From positions 1 through 64,000 of the forward strand of contig JAAEAF010001918.1 in assembly GCA_011037195.1 (NCBI GenBank): a stretch of DNA of 64,000 nucleotides, in the 5' to 3' direction. Positions 1 through 11,682 of this stretch are shown piece by piece. The position numbers and the translations under genes were made by a program. Position 1 is the stretch's first letter. Each line of letters opens with the position of its first letter. The notes under the pieces are model-generated. The model searched no databases, had not been told where the DNA came from, and saw only the letters and a program-made list of their open reading frames with translations. The DNA is from Triatoma infestans (Eukaryota; Arthropoda; Insecta; Hemiptera; Reduviidae).

Positions 1-1827
1 TTAATTTGTTGTAATTTTTATGAATTAATACTATTAGCAAATAGTTTCGTTGAAAATATACTGTGATTTTAATCTTAGTGAGAAAGTCTTCTACTCACTA
101 GAGATTAAAAATACAATTTTATTACTAGTTTAGTGGAATAATTATCTCATTATTACATAGTTGCAGAAAGGAACTATTATTACTGACTGGAGTCACGTTA
201 TATTTTTCAATTTACTAAAAACAATTTTTTTTTTTACAAAAAGTAACTTTAGTTTTACGATTATAGTCGGGGAAAAAAATGTGTTATTAAATTTTTTCAA
301 ACCCCATCCTAGTAAAAAAGGGGAATCCTTTGCCAAATTTACTTGAACCCGTAAACCGTTACTTTGTGCTTTTGAATTTTATGAACGGCAAAAATAAGAA
401 ACGCTTTCAAGTTGATAGGAGGGAGCTAGCGGAAACTTGTGTAAACATGTTATTCCTGCACTACTGCCGTCTCCACTATAGCCGCCTCTTACACTTTAGA
501 TAGAAGTTAGAATGACGATATTGCTTCTATAGTAAAACTTGTAGATTTAAAACTTGCACACTATCCTTTGTAAAATGTGTTTGTTTGTGTGTATATATAT
601 ATCTCTGTGTGTGTGGATGTATGTCTGTTTGAAAAATAAGAAAGCACATAGGGTAGCTTCCGTGGTCGTTTGAAGCCAAAACATTTTGGCAAATGGCCAA
701 ATTTTTAGCGGGTTGAATTCCCCACCAAAAACTCTCTCTTTTCCTGCTATAGTGCTTACCGCCAGTAGAGCTTTAGAGCTACTCTACGCGCGCGCATACT
801 CACACACAAACCTAGAATGCGCTAGTATGCTATAACTTTATGCCCGTACACTATTACTAATACCACTGCCACTAGAACGAGTGAGATAGAGAGAGAGAAG
901 GAGGAGATTCCCTTGAGCCTCTATCGCTCTGGTTTCCTCGGCGTCAAGTTAAATACAGCCCTAATAAACTTGCCCTAATGAGCTTTGGGTCGGTAGAGCC
1001 CTATTCCCGCACGCTCCGTCACAGTCCCACACTCCCTGCTCAATGAGAATCCGCCCTGATTAAGCCCTCCCACCGTCTTCTCTCAGGTTGTACCTATCTG
1101 GAATCCTATCTCATTCTAGCTCTCTTTGACTCACCCATCATTCCCAATCTCTATCTATATTTATATGTTACCTCTTAGTGGTCCTATATTGGAAACTGTT
1201 TTCACAGAAAACAAATTTACATGAATCTCCTAGCAACCAAACTACCATTGTCGTCTTGTACAACATGTTAAAAAAAAAAAAAATCATTTAAATAAGTATA
1301 TGCCTCAATTACCTAGTTAAAATGTATTATCTCCCTTTTTTTATTAACATATATAAGCTGCATAGAATAACAAAAGTAATTCAATTAATTTGTCCAAATA
1401 TTCTATTTTTATAAAACTTGATGGAATTTTGTTATTTCCATTGTCTTTACATCATATAAGCCACATGACATAGAAAATGGAAACATAAAACCACTTGTAG
1501 CGGAGGGTATATGTATTAATTAATTGCTGAATGGTTTTTATCACCATTTTCAATCATGAATGATTGTATGATTTATCACATGGTATTTTACCACCCACAA
1601 AACAGACATCTACCCCCTTCCACTTTATCGTCTAAAAATGGTGATTTTAGACGATTAATATGACACATTATGAAATTCATATCTGTCACGTATCCATGAA
1701 AAATAAATAATGTGCTTTTTATTTGACCAGAATAACATCAAATATTATTTAGTGTAATATGTTTTGAATTAAGTATTCATAAAGCAAAAATTTAATTATA
1801 TAAAAATTATATTTAGTTACCAGTTTT
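1..1827. other. Intronic/intergenic AT-rich sequence, nothing coding recognised
   Basis: No ORF here resembles a protein I know. The short frames are compatible with chance in AT-rich DNA. About 660-1130 is clearly richer in GC than its surroundings and may be an old repeat that I cannot name. Given the downstream exon phases, the stretch is probably upstream intron of the TMTC2-like gene. Confidence 0.5.
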
Positions 1828-1990
1828 ACTTTCTTTTACATCTAGTAACAGGAAGTATTGTAATTGTGTCAAATTTTCGATATCGAGTTTTCACGTAATT
1901 ATGTGAATAGCATAGACTTGGAAATGAAAAATTGCAGAAAGTTCAAACCTAATAATTTAGGTTTCACCATGGGATCAGCTGTAAGTTAGC
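1828..1990 (+). repeat. Dispersed repeat, left arm of the CTTACT/AGTAAG family
   Basis: The block shares a run of similarity with 5935-5995, 15505-15590 and 27118-27200. It has a degenerate copy of the terminal palindrome, then GGAAGTATTG, then a segment containing TTTCGATATCGAG. It ends in the 'TTGCAGAAAGTTCAAA' type sequence also seen at 6145-6170. It is non-coding and abuts the TAA-rich tail of the LINE that follows. Confidence 0.55.
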
Positions 1991-2014
1991 TGACAAAAAT
2001 TCCTCAACCCGATT

Positions 2015-4028
2015 GCTATTATTATTATATTATTAACACTACGGGTGAACTATCCCCGGCACCTTAGCATCTCTGGGCTGCGGTGAGATGCTGTCATCCC
2101 CGGTTCCGCAAAGATCATTTTGCGCTACTATCTCCTCAAGCCACAACGTGCAAAGGTTTCGTAGCGCAATCTAGTTCTTGCAACGCAATCAAAGAGCAGG
2201 TGGGGGGCCTTCTCCTCCTCCTCCTCCTGACATAATCTGCTCGGGGGTTCCGTGGTTATTAGCCCTACCTTGTGCAGATGCTTCCTGAACCTACCATGAC
2301 CCGTTAATAGCCCCGTCACCAGAGAGATCTGGTTCCTACTCAGGCTTAGGGTCATATTGATCCGTCTTTTACACAATCCTGGTATCATCCTTTTACTGTG
2401 TACGGCTCCTGGGGTACCCCTCGAGAGCTCCTCATGCTTACTGCGAAGCCAATTTCTGAACGCTGCACGAATCGCTCCGCCGGTTATTCCCAGGACGGTT
2501 CTGGACCATTGAACGGAGTGTTTGCCCCGTTCCTGGCCAGTTGATCAGCCTCGACAATGCCTCTCGACATTCCTTAAGTAGGCCTCTAGAGCTTTCAGTT
2601 CAGCCTGGCTGTCCGAGCAAATGCGTATGACCTTGCCCCTTAAGGCGCTACGCAGGTTCTTCTCGGCACAGACCTTAATGACAAACATCTCAGCCTGGAA
2701 TATTGTGGAGTATCTGCCCAGCGGCCTCTCAATAAGTACCTGCGGGCTCACTCCACACACTCCTGCTCCAGTTCCACAGTCCATCTTAGGTGAACCACAG
2801 AGGTCTGTCCGGTAGCGTTTTTCCCACCCCTTGGACCATTCTGCCCTAGAGCCTAGGAACACCTGAAATGGAACCTTGAAGTTATATGTTGGAAAAGTAT
2901 TATCCTGGGCCATGCTTCACACCGGGCTCGGGTTCACCTTTAACACTATGTCCAAATGTTTGGCTAAGGAGCCTCTCTGTCTCCAAAGACCATTGTTGCG
3001 CAATCTGTGTGCACTGGCCCTTGCCTCCGCTTGCACCAAAGGATGCAGCGGAGTCAGCCCCAGCAGCACCTCCAACGCAGCAGTCGGAGTGCTTTTAAAA
3101 GCCCCCGTAATAAGTAAGCACGCCAGCCTTTGTACCCCGCTGAGGCATTTTCTGCCTGTTTTCTGCTCAGTTTTAGGCCTCCAAAACACCGCCCCATAAG
3201 TAAAGACCTGTATGATGGCCCGGGTATAAATCCAGTGGGTCATCCTTGGAGTTAACCCCCATGACACCCACAGGCTCGTGTAGCACCACATAGCGACGTC
3301 TTAGCTTTCTGTGCTATATATTTTAGATGTGCGTTCCATGTGAGCTTAGTATCCAGGATAACTCCCAGGTGCTTAACCCTATCTGCCACATCCAGTGTCT
3401 TCCCGAAGAAGGACAGTGCCTTATATGCCTCAATGTCCCTCCTCCTGGTAAATGGTACGTGAGTGGTTTTCGGCGGGTTTATCCCAAGATCCACTCTCCT
3501 ACACCACCGCTCTATGCACCTAAGTGCCTCCTGAAGGAGTTTCCGAAGAAGTGCCTGCCTCTGGCTACTACCACTATGTCATCAGCGAAGCCCAGCACGG
3601 AACATCCACTGTCACTAAGCTCCCTCAGTAGCTCGACCACAACCATGCACCACAGAAGAGGGGAAAGAACTCCTCCCTGTGGGCAGCCTCTTATGGGCGT
3701 AATCTCTAGCGAAGCTTCACATAGGCTTGCTACAATCCTCCTTGTTTTGAGCACACTGTCAATCCATCTAATGATGGATCCACTGACACCGCGCTTCTCT
3801 AACGCCTGAGTAATTGAGCAGAAGGTCGTGTTGCTGGACGCCCCCTGAATGTCCAAGAACGCGCCCTCCGCTGTTTCCCTGCCATGCACCGACTCACCAA
3901 CAAGAGAGTGGAGGGCCGACTCACAGGATTTCCCTGAGTGGTAGGCATGCTGTGCAGGGTGCAGAGGACACTGCCTTTGCACCACCTCCCTAAGCTGCAA
4001 GTCTACCAGTTTTTCCAGAACTTTCAAT
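2015..4028 (-). pseudogene. Decayed, 5'-truncated R1/LOA-like non-LTR retrotransposon (RT and RNase H)
   Basis: Read on the minus strand from 4027 to 2128, broken frames give a reverse transcriptase followed by an RNase H domain. The RT part has the palm box 'GAFLDIQGA', the 'GCPQGGVLSPLLW' box and the catalytic 'FADDIVVVA' box (about 3560-3900). The thumb region follows at 2917-3490. RNase H (2545-2830) shows 'CGTGAG', 'FQAEMF' and 'CSDSQAELKAL'. The C-terminal Cys-rich tail (2128-2388) contains 'EPPSRLCQEEEE'. Frames change several times, so it is inactive. The endonuclease and ORF1 are missing (5' truncation near 4028). The 3' end carries a TAA/TTA tail at about 2015-2040. RNase H plus an R1-style RT suggests the R1/LOA group. 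The element at 31563-32759 is a close relative. Confidence 0.85.
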
Positions 4029-4032
4029 ATGT

Positions 4033-4069
4033 GGTCAAGGGATGTGGCCAGATGGGTGGTCCCTTGACC
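4033..4069. other. Perfect 10-bp inverted repeat (hairpin)
   Basis: GGTCAAGGGA at 4033-4042 is answered by TCCCTTGACC at 4060-4069, with a 17-nt loop. It sits exactly between the truncated 5' end of the LINE and the hammerhead-bearing repeat. Its role is unknown. Confidence 0.6.
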
Positions 4070-4109
4070 TAGTTTAAGAGTTTAGTTTTTTAAAAATACC
4101 TCTCAGTTA

Positions 4110-4262
4110 GTGTGAATCTAAGTTTGCTCTGTGCGAGTCTGTGTTGTCACACTGTCTAAAAAACGCATCCTGAAGATGGGCGAACGCCCGAAACCGGTCG
4201 ATGACCACAAAATGAAGCAGGCTACCACGGAAAATGTCTCTGATGATATATGTATTGTTTGA
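4110..4262 (+). repeat. Half copy of the hammerhead-bearing palindromic repeat
   Basis: The stretch after the ribozyme-like core (GATGACCACAAAATGAAGCA and onward to the GTCTCTGATGATAT end) matches the right arm at 52407-52461. In reverse complement it also matches the left arms at 52237-52291 and 24655-24715. The matching left arm is absent here; a LINE remnant lies directly upstream instead. Confidence 0.65.
4166..4203 (+). ncRNA. Hammerhead ribozyme-like motif (complete core)
   Basis: All conserved parts appear in order: helix I 5' strand CATC (4166-4169), CTGAAGA (4170-4176), one extra T, helix II GGGC (4178-4181), loop GAAC, GCCC (4186-4189), GAAA (4190-4193), short palindromic helix III ACCGGT, cleavage-site C (4199), helix I 3' strand GATG (4200-4203). 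Helices I and II are perfect 4-bp helices. The tiny helix III is what is known from Penelope-like element and retrozyme hammerheads, where it is thought to work as a dimer. The extra base between CTGANGA and helix II is atypical but recurs in the other copies. Self-cleavage is inferred, not shown. Confidence 0.7.
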
Positions 4263-5924
4263 AATTATTTTTCTTAGAAAATTCAATTAAAAAAGTTTTA
4301 GGCGAAGAGGGGGAAGTTATGCTTTCCTCAAACAAGTCATTTCATTAAATTTAGTTTCTTCTCCCATTGATTATATATTTGTTGACAAATAAGCATTTAG
4401 TAATAATTATAAGTTTGAAAAAAATTTGGCAATTATAATTCTATAAAGTGACGTAAGAGAAAGTCGTGTGAGTTTTTCGCACTAATTTTGTTTTTACTTT
4501 CTCTTAATCTTAGTTTCTCTTGGTTGGAGGAAGAATTGTTATCGTGTCCAACATAAAACATTATATTATGTGGTGAATATGCAAACATTCTGGTAGTCTT
4601 TGATAAAGCTGCATTGACCTAAAATTGCTACGATAATTTACACAGAGAATTCGCTAAAATTATTTTCTATAATTCTTGGAGAATCTCAAAACAAGTATTT
4701 TCGATGAAAACTCCATTTCGAAAATTTGACGGGTTCGCTATATTTCGTCTTACCCAAGAGTAAGAGAAAGTTAACAAAAAAAATAATAATAATTCAATCC
4801 TAATTAAACAATTTATTTTTGTGTTCTCTCTGGCCTAGCGTAGGCATGACCGCCAGTATAGATTTGTAATTTAACAACTAATAGCAACTAAAAAACATTT
4901 GAATCGATTGCAAAGTTAAAGTGGAATAGTTAAGTTTGAAATAGACAGACGGATGGACGGACATGGTACAGTTTGACCACAGTTTTGTGGCTGTTGAAAT
5001 CCGTTTTAACAAATCCTATCTCATTCCTTATTTGGGCAAAGTTTCACTGTGTGCTCTAAAATATAGCAGCAGTTGAGTTATTAGGAGTTATTTTAGTTCT
5101 ACTCTTTATTTTTTCGTTTTATTATCATGGAGGAAATTTAGGTTGAAATTTATAAGGATGGAAATTTATACATTTACACTTATATATAAGAGGTTAAATT
5201 GTTGATTTATGCAATAAATTTTCTCTGTTATAGCATATTGCTGATCTATTTAGTTGATGTTGTTTTTGCTATTGTTGGTGGTTGACAACTAACTAGGTAT
5301 CTCGTATCTTTGTCACAGTCTTAGCTGAGTAATCCTAATTATGATTACTGTCTTAGTCAAGGAATGAAATACCTACGAATAATTGACTTCTTCTACAGTC
5401 TATCCCGCACTTGACACATCATTCCAATAAAGACAATCATACCAATAAATACATTCATCCCTTGCAAATAATCACTACTCCTGAACTAGAAAATCTCAAT
5501 TCATAATTTCTTATATTTTGTTCAGCAGGGCTTCTTGTGTTTTTTTTGTGTGTTTAAAACTGGTTCAAAAAAACCTTGATTATTGAAAATTATTTTTATA
5601 CCCTCAGAGACTACCAAATCGATCTTATTTATATGAAAATTTATGAGGAGGTTGGACAGAGCTCAATCTAAATTGGTCGTACAGATTGAACGTTGTAGCC
5701 GTGTAGGATATGTACACATACACGGTACATATAGTATCAATAGCTGTGTTCACTAGTAGAAATAAGAATTATGTTATCCCTAGTGCAGTTTGTTGGAGTG
5801 AGAAGGTAGTATGTAGTCCATCACATCATCTAATTTACAAAATAATATCTGATGTAGAACCTAACATAATAAACACTGCGGAAAATGCCTTATGAATATT
5901 TACTTCAATAATTTGTTACTTCTA
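4263..5924. other. Non-coding sequence with one repeat arm
   Basis: AT-rich with no recognisable coding sequence. About 4685-4775, read on the minus strand, resembles the right arm of the CTTACT/AGTAAG palindrome family (CGAAAATTTGAC, then a GTAAGAG end). The string GTAAGAGAAAGT plus GTGTGAG at 4452-4472 recurs near 6955-6980. The rest is unassigned. Confidence 0.45.
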
Positions 5925-6043
5925 CTTTCCCTTACTCCTAGTAAGAGGAACTATTGTAATCGTATAAAATTTTCGATATCGAATTATCCCCTGAAATACA
6001 CGCTTGGAGGATCCCTGGATCCAAAAAAACTGTTTTTAGAAAA

Positions 6044-6088
<45 letters not shown>

Positions 6089-6990
6089 TGTGTGTGTGTG
6101 AGTGTGTATATGTATGTGTGTGAACAGCATAGCTCAAAAACGAAAAATCGCAGAAACTTCAAATTTGGAAATTTGGTAATATTCTGTTTAGGACATCATG
6201 AGATCGGACAGTAACTTATTTGTAAAAAATTCTTCAACCGGAAGTACCACTTTACGGAAAAGTTTTTTTCACTTTTTTTTCAATTTCCTCTAAAATGCTT
6301 CCAACGATTTTCTTTAAACATGGAATATCAATTTCACATACTCGAAGCTACAATTTTTATTTGAAACATTTCTCTGGCTAAATTCATTTATGGGCGCTTT
6401 TTGGGAAAGTGTGGGTTATGTTTTCCTGTAATGTGTTATTTCAGTTTATTACACAATTCTAACATCTAAATAATATTAATTAGAAACAAATATGTTATTG
6501 AAATTTCGAGTATGAAGAAAATCAGATGACGAGAACTGCGTTTTTAGTGAATAAAAATTGTCCAGTTTTCTGCAATTTTCTCTTAAACGGCTCAAACGAT
6601 TTTTTTAAAAAACTAATTATGTTAACTACACAAATATAAAGAGCTAAAACTCTTATTTGAAACATATCTCTGGATAAAATAATTTAAAAGTTCTTTTGGG
6701 ATAGCGGTAGGGTTAGGTTTTCCTTTAAAGTGATATCTTAGTTGATTATACAATTCTACCATCTAAACAAAATTAATTAGAAATAAATAGATTGTCAAAA
6801 TTCCGAGTTTCCACCAAATTAGTAAACCGGAAGTGCATAGTTACTGAAAAGTTTTTTCAGTTTTCGCAATTTTCTCCGTAAAAACACCAAAAATTTTCAT
6901 TAAATTTGGTATATTAGTATAAAATTTGTCAATTACCATTTTGTAAACTGTAGTAAGAGAAAGTTGTGTGAGCATTTGTTTTTTTTTTTT
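5925..6990 (+). repeat. Composite dispersed repeat: palindromic terminus, (GT)n, then about 300-bp tandem units
   Basis: The left end has a CTTACTCCTAGTAAG terminus (about 5931-5945), then the family arm with TTTTCGATATCGAA, then a (GT)n tract at 6046-6086. From about 6230 a unit of about 300 bp is repeated roughly 2.4 times. Each unit has 'TTATTTGAAACAT', a 'CTCTGG' box, 'ACAATTCTA(A/C)CATCTAAA' and 'ATTAATTAGAAA', and usually ends near CCGGAAGT. A third partial unit starts near 6840. GTAAGAGAAAGT at 6953-6964 may mark the right end. The ORFs over the (GT)n tract are artefacts of the dinucleotide repeat. Confidence 0.65.
6046..6086. repeat. (GT)n microsatellite
   Basis: Uninterrupted GT run inside the dispersed repeat at 5925-6990. 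Confidence 0.95.
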
Positions 6991-6999
6991 GAAAGAATT

Positions 7000-7964
7000 T
7001 TTCTTAAAACATCGTAGAAAGCGTTCACCTATTTTGCAGATTGTTAAACTAGCCAAGGTTCGATTCTCACATCATAATTTTCGCAGGAAATTAGTATTCC
7101 TGCCTAGAAATCTTTTCATAAATAATTATTCATATAACTAAATTTAGTAAATAACAGAATACTGTAGAAATTATTCTAAAGTCAAACTCTGGGTGACACA
7201 CTAACAAAAGTAAGTTGATAAGAGTGAAATTCTATTTACAGTTATTTCTCATTTCTCATTTCAGATTTCGCATTTCCCATTTCTCATTTTATAAACAGAT
7301 AGCTGGTAAAGTTTGACAGTTACTATCAGTATTTGTTTAGAATTGTAACAATCCAGTTGTTGAAGCTGACAGTTGGTCGAAAATATTATTAAGTGTTGAA
7401 TGAAATTAACTTCCACTAAGATTTTCAGTCAACTATCCACTAGTAGAAAGACTGCCCAGTTCCTGTTTTATATTGAAAGGGTCCTTAAGGAGCTGTAGAT
7501 ATTTTTTTTTGTTTTTAAAAGTCCTGTATGCCCTTTAGGACCCTATTTAAATTCATTATCTGTTTCAAAGTTTAATATATGTTTTCGTAGAAGCCTAAAA
7601 GGAACATTAGAAAAAATTATGAACTTTTTTACCCTAAATTTGTTCAATTTTTGAGGAAGACGGCAAGGAATACTTTTAAATGACATAAGTATATATTTAT
7701 TATTTTAATTCTAAATAATAACTTACAAAATTGATGTGTATCTAATTAAGAGTTTCGGACCTCCCAGGAGAAGAAGATACGCACTTACGCAATATTAAAA
7801 ATTGCGAATTGTTCCCCCGAATATTGAAAATTGAATCAATCCTATATCATTAAAAAAATAAAAAATGAGCTGAGCAAGACTTAACTATTTTACCCAGATT
7901 GTAAGTGCCCAAGTTATAAGTGCCAACTTATATCACTTGCGAGCATTGATTAGCACACCACAAG
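7000..7964. other. Non-coding AT-rich sequence
   Basis: I see no coding similarity. A tRNA-like string GGTTCGATTCTCA at 7057-7069 could be a B-box of an old SINE, but no matching A-box could be placed. Confidence 0.4.
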
Positions 7965-8345
7965 AAAATGAAACGGTATTTCGTACAATATATCGCTAGA
8001 AGGTTCAAAGTAAATGGTAGTCGGCCTTCCAATCTTTGCAATCTGTCGGCCTCTTCATTTCCCCTTGAATACCCATATGCCTCGACACTCTGCCAGCCTT
8101 GGCATTATAGTTCGCCAGGTACTTCTTTACTTATTCACAATCAATATTCGACCTGATAGGCAGTTCTCCTTCCGGAAATTTTAGTGCGTCTGCCTGACTG
8201 TCAGTTATGCCCATAGGCTTAAGACTTTGGGCACAAATATGAAAGGCGAACATTTCAATCTCAGAGACTGATGAGGTACTTTCAAGAGCGCACTTAATGC
8301 AGGAAACAGTTGCCACACCACCACAGAAATTGGAACCATCTGTTC
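7965..8345 (-). pseudogene. LINE RNase H remnant (R1/LOA-like)
   Basis: On the minus strand the frame 8316-8131 contains 'IEMFAFHICAQSL' and 'ITDSQADALK'. These line up with 'FQAEVYAIKICAEENL' and 'FSDSQAALKAL' in the better preserved copy at 31642-32457. Further along, after a frameshift, 'GIWVFKGNEEAD'-type sequence (about 8045-8080) corresponds to 'VWVPGHKGIKGNELVD'. Only the RNase H segment is left, with no RT. It is a strongly decayed relative of the other RNase H-bearing LINEs in the window. Confidence 0.65.
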
Positions 8346-11300
8346 AATCTGTGATTTCTTTCTTTTCGTATGCAAGTCAGCTTGAAAGCTGTTCCGTTCA
8401 ATGTTATGTCTCTACTCGTTGAAGCGAATTGCTTTATATATTTGCTCATACAGTTGCATCTTTGTTCCGAGCAAGGGAAAAAATGAATTTTACTGGTTCA
8501 GAAATGAGCAAACACTGGTGTCAGAAATGAGACCTTGGAACTAGTTCCGATATGTACCCTTGGGTGCTGGTTGTGGTAACTGAGACTGATCGTTGAGTTT
8601 GTTACAGAACAAACCGTTGGGTATGTTTTGCTCACGATCTATTACCCGCAGGTGCAAGTTTGTTGTTAATAGAGAGGTTATCGACTGTTTGATAAACAAG
8701 AAATGTTATCACTTCCCGTTGAAGTGAATTGCATTGCGTCACAAACAGTTACATTTTTATTAGAGATGAATAGAGAGGTTGTAGAAATGAGAAGCTCCAC
8801 AAACATGGAGCAAACCCTAAAGTGCATGGTTAAGGTTAATGTGTGCTTCGCATAATAGCCCTTCTACCCTACTTAGTAAGAAACAAAATGGTTTTTAATA
8901 TGGATGAAATGTCTAGAGCAGCCGGAGCTACAATATTGTCGAAGTAATTTATTAAATTACATGAAAATTTTATCAACTTTTTTTTTATTCACCACTAATT
9001 TACTCAATGTGAAGTTTTCCGCTAAAGTGAAAACTTGCGCAAGATTGTCATATTTATTTTCTTTTTTCTTCTTTTGTTCTGTCCCACTTTTAATGCATTT
9101 TTGCCTCCATTAAGTTGGATTATTAATGAAAGAAAGTTTGAAAAGAAAAAGTAAACCCCACAAGTGAGCAAATTTTTTTCTTCATGGAAAAAAAATTATG
9201 GAAAAGGGGAGAAAATATAAATTGGTATAGAGACGGGTGAAGAGAAAAGTTGCTGCCCGCACCCTAGTTTCGAACCGAAGGGGATAAAGTGATTAATTAC
9301 TCTTTTTATAGTTGATATTAGAAAGGTAAATCAACTTGGCAGGTGTGTACAGGCACCTTAAAGATACATTGTAACATCAAGTGTTTCCTATCGCTCGAGT
9401 CAATTGATCAAACTTATAATTAAAAATTAATAATAAAATGAAGAAGAAAAAAAAAAACAAAATGGGGGAGAAATAGTAGGATGGAAAAAGGAGGATCGTT
9501 CTGTCTTGCTCTAATTTTTTTCCCCTCCTTTACAGCTAGGAAATTTAATAACATACAGTAGCTTTTTAAGTTTTAATGAAATCAAGATTGGGACAAGGTA
9601 GCCGCCAGCCGGTAGCGTGGTGTGAGTGAGGGAAAAGTCTGACAGTGAATAAAGTTTTTGAACATTAAGGGAGCAACGAGTGTTCCCTAGTGGCGAAGGA
9701 ATAAAAAAAAAAAAATACGCTTTTAACTTATTTTTCAACCAGTGATGGCGCTGCTGCGTACAAGTGTCATTCTCCCCCACCTACCTCTTCGTTTTTTCAC
9801 TATCCCTTATTTTTCATTATCTGATATTAAATTTTGATATTAAATAGACATAACATGAGTCATTTAATGATTATTTTTTAAAAATATGTTGTTTCATTTT
9901 AAAAAAGGAAAACATGAAAATCTTGCAGTAATTGTGATTTTTTTTTTCGTTTTCAAGATTAATTTATTATCAAAGAATTTTCTGTAATGTATTAGAATTA
10001 TGTATTATATATTAGAATTTTACTCAGTTGTTGGCAAAAAAAAAAAAATTGCAAGATAAATTATCACTGCAGCAGGAAATAAATTAATTATTTTCTTTGT
10101 TTCAAAAATTTTCGTGTCTATAAAATATAACCAAATTCTTTCATTGGCCACCTCAAATATACACAATCGTTTATTTATTTTTACATTTCCATCTGGCTGA
10201 TATACTTTCTATCTTCCAGGAAGACTACGTAACAGACGATTAAAACTGATAGACCAATTTATCCTTACGACTCCAATCGTGGATAACAACCAAACTTACA
10301 AACATCTGTTGTCTAGAAATTACAGTCATTTTTCTAACTCTTCGCCGCCTAATAAATGATACATTCTAGGCTCCAAATAGTCTTTATTAATAATTACCTA
10401 AAAAGGAATCCATTTATTAAAGATTTTATCATGAACAGGCAATATATACACGATTTATATTTTAAAGAATTCACTGATTAACGAGAGAAGATTTTAGAGA
10501 GGATACAGTGGACCGAGCGAAAAGTGGATTTATGTTGGTAGCGTGATGAATGTAGAATGGTAGAGTTGGCTAGTTAGAACTCTAGCTTGCTTTAACGATG
10601 TTCAGCTAGTTTGACTAGCTTGATGAACTCTTCAATTGAGTGAAGTGATCTTTAAAGTTTATCTAGTGACTGCTTGCCTTTAAGCCTTTCAGTTTTAGCA
10701 TTAAATGACATATTATTTTTTAATGTCGATTGTTTGATGATTTCAGGATGCAAATGTGCATAAACTTGGCGAGCTCAAGTTATATGTGATTCTTTCGTTG
10801 ACGCTAAAAAAAATAAATATGCATCCGAAGCCTGAATGCTATTGTCACAAATGTGAGTCTGAGAAAAATAGAAAATAGGTTGTTAATTTAGGCGGAATGA
10901 TTGGTTTGTTTGAGTGACTACCATTTTACAAATAGGGAATTGATAAGTATCACCCGGAACTATTACATATTGTGTAACTAATACATTTTTTTATTATTAG
11001 ATTTGTAATTACTTTGTGACTTGGATTTTGGTTTTTCCTTCTTTTTTTGAACTTCATCTGAGGCCATGTTTCTACGCGCAATGAGAAAGAAATTTTCTAT
11101 CTACAGCATGATTCACGGGCTGGTATGAGTACTCAGGAAATACCCTTACTGTTAAAAAAAATTAAAAAAAAAAAACCTTCTGTGGCACGTTAAATAAAAA
11201 AGTACAAATACAATACAACACACGAACACCAGAACATATGAGCGTCACATGGTAAACTAACGCTCAGCAGAACTGTCGCAAATGCTGTAGATTTCTCCTA

Positions 11301-11682
11301 GAGTTGTTTCTGCCTCTATGATTTTGTCTAGACAAAATAATAGAATATTGGCAAAATGATATTATAGAAAGTAACGTTAACAAAATGTAAAACTTCGTCT
11401 GAAAATATACAATGTAGCAATGGTCGATCAAGAGACCAATCTGCTGGAAATTGCACTAAAGTTGATTTCAGTGATTCGTTCAGCTTCTCTGATTCTCATT
11501 TTGAGTCTTTAAAATCAAGAACCTTAGCGAAGAGGGCTGAGCTTTGATTTGTATTTGCAATTGTAACTGTACACAAAAAATATCCAGAAAGATCCATGCC
11601 AATAGGATTAAATATTTACAATTACATTATTTTTAATTTTACATTTGATTATTTGAATTAATGTTTTTCATATGTTTTGCAG
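8346..11682. other. Intron of the TMTC2-like gene, no feature recognised
   Basis: AT-rich with many short homopolymers. A tRNA-like string (reverse complement of 9265-9285, GGTTCGAAACTAGGG) hints at an old SINE. The end, 11660-11682, is a T-rich stretch finishing in TTTTGCAG, which is the splice acceptor of the next exon. Confidence 0.5.

Noticed and set aside
161..346. 61-codon ORF near the window start
   Set aside because: Low-complexity Phe/Lys-rich product in AT-rich DNA with no similarity; chance.
5938..6162. ORFs across the (GT)n run on both strands
   Set aside because: Composition artefacts of a dinucleotide repeat.
7057..7069. tRNA-like B-box GGTTCGATTCTCA (and another near 9265-9285, minus)
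   Set aside because: No A-box at a suitable distance and no cloverleaf; too little to call a tRNA or SINE.
8270..8315. CTGATGAGG followed by GGAAACAG, hammerhead-like
   Set aside because: It lies inside a LINE RNase H remnant, and no helix II or helix I can be formed.
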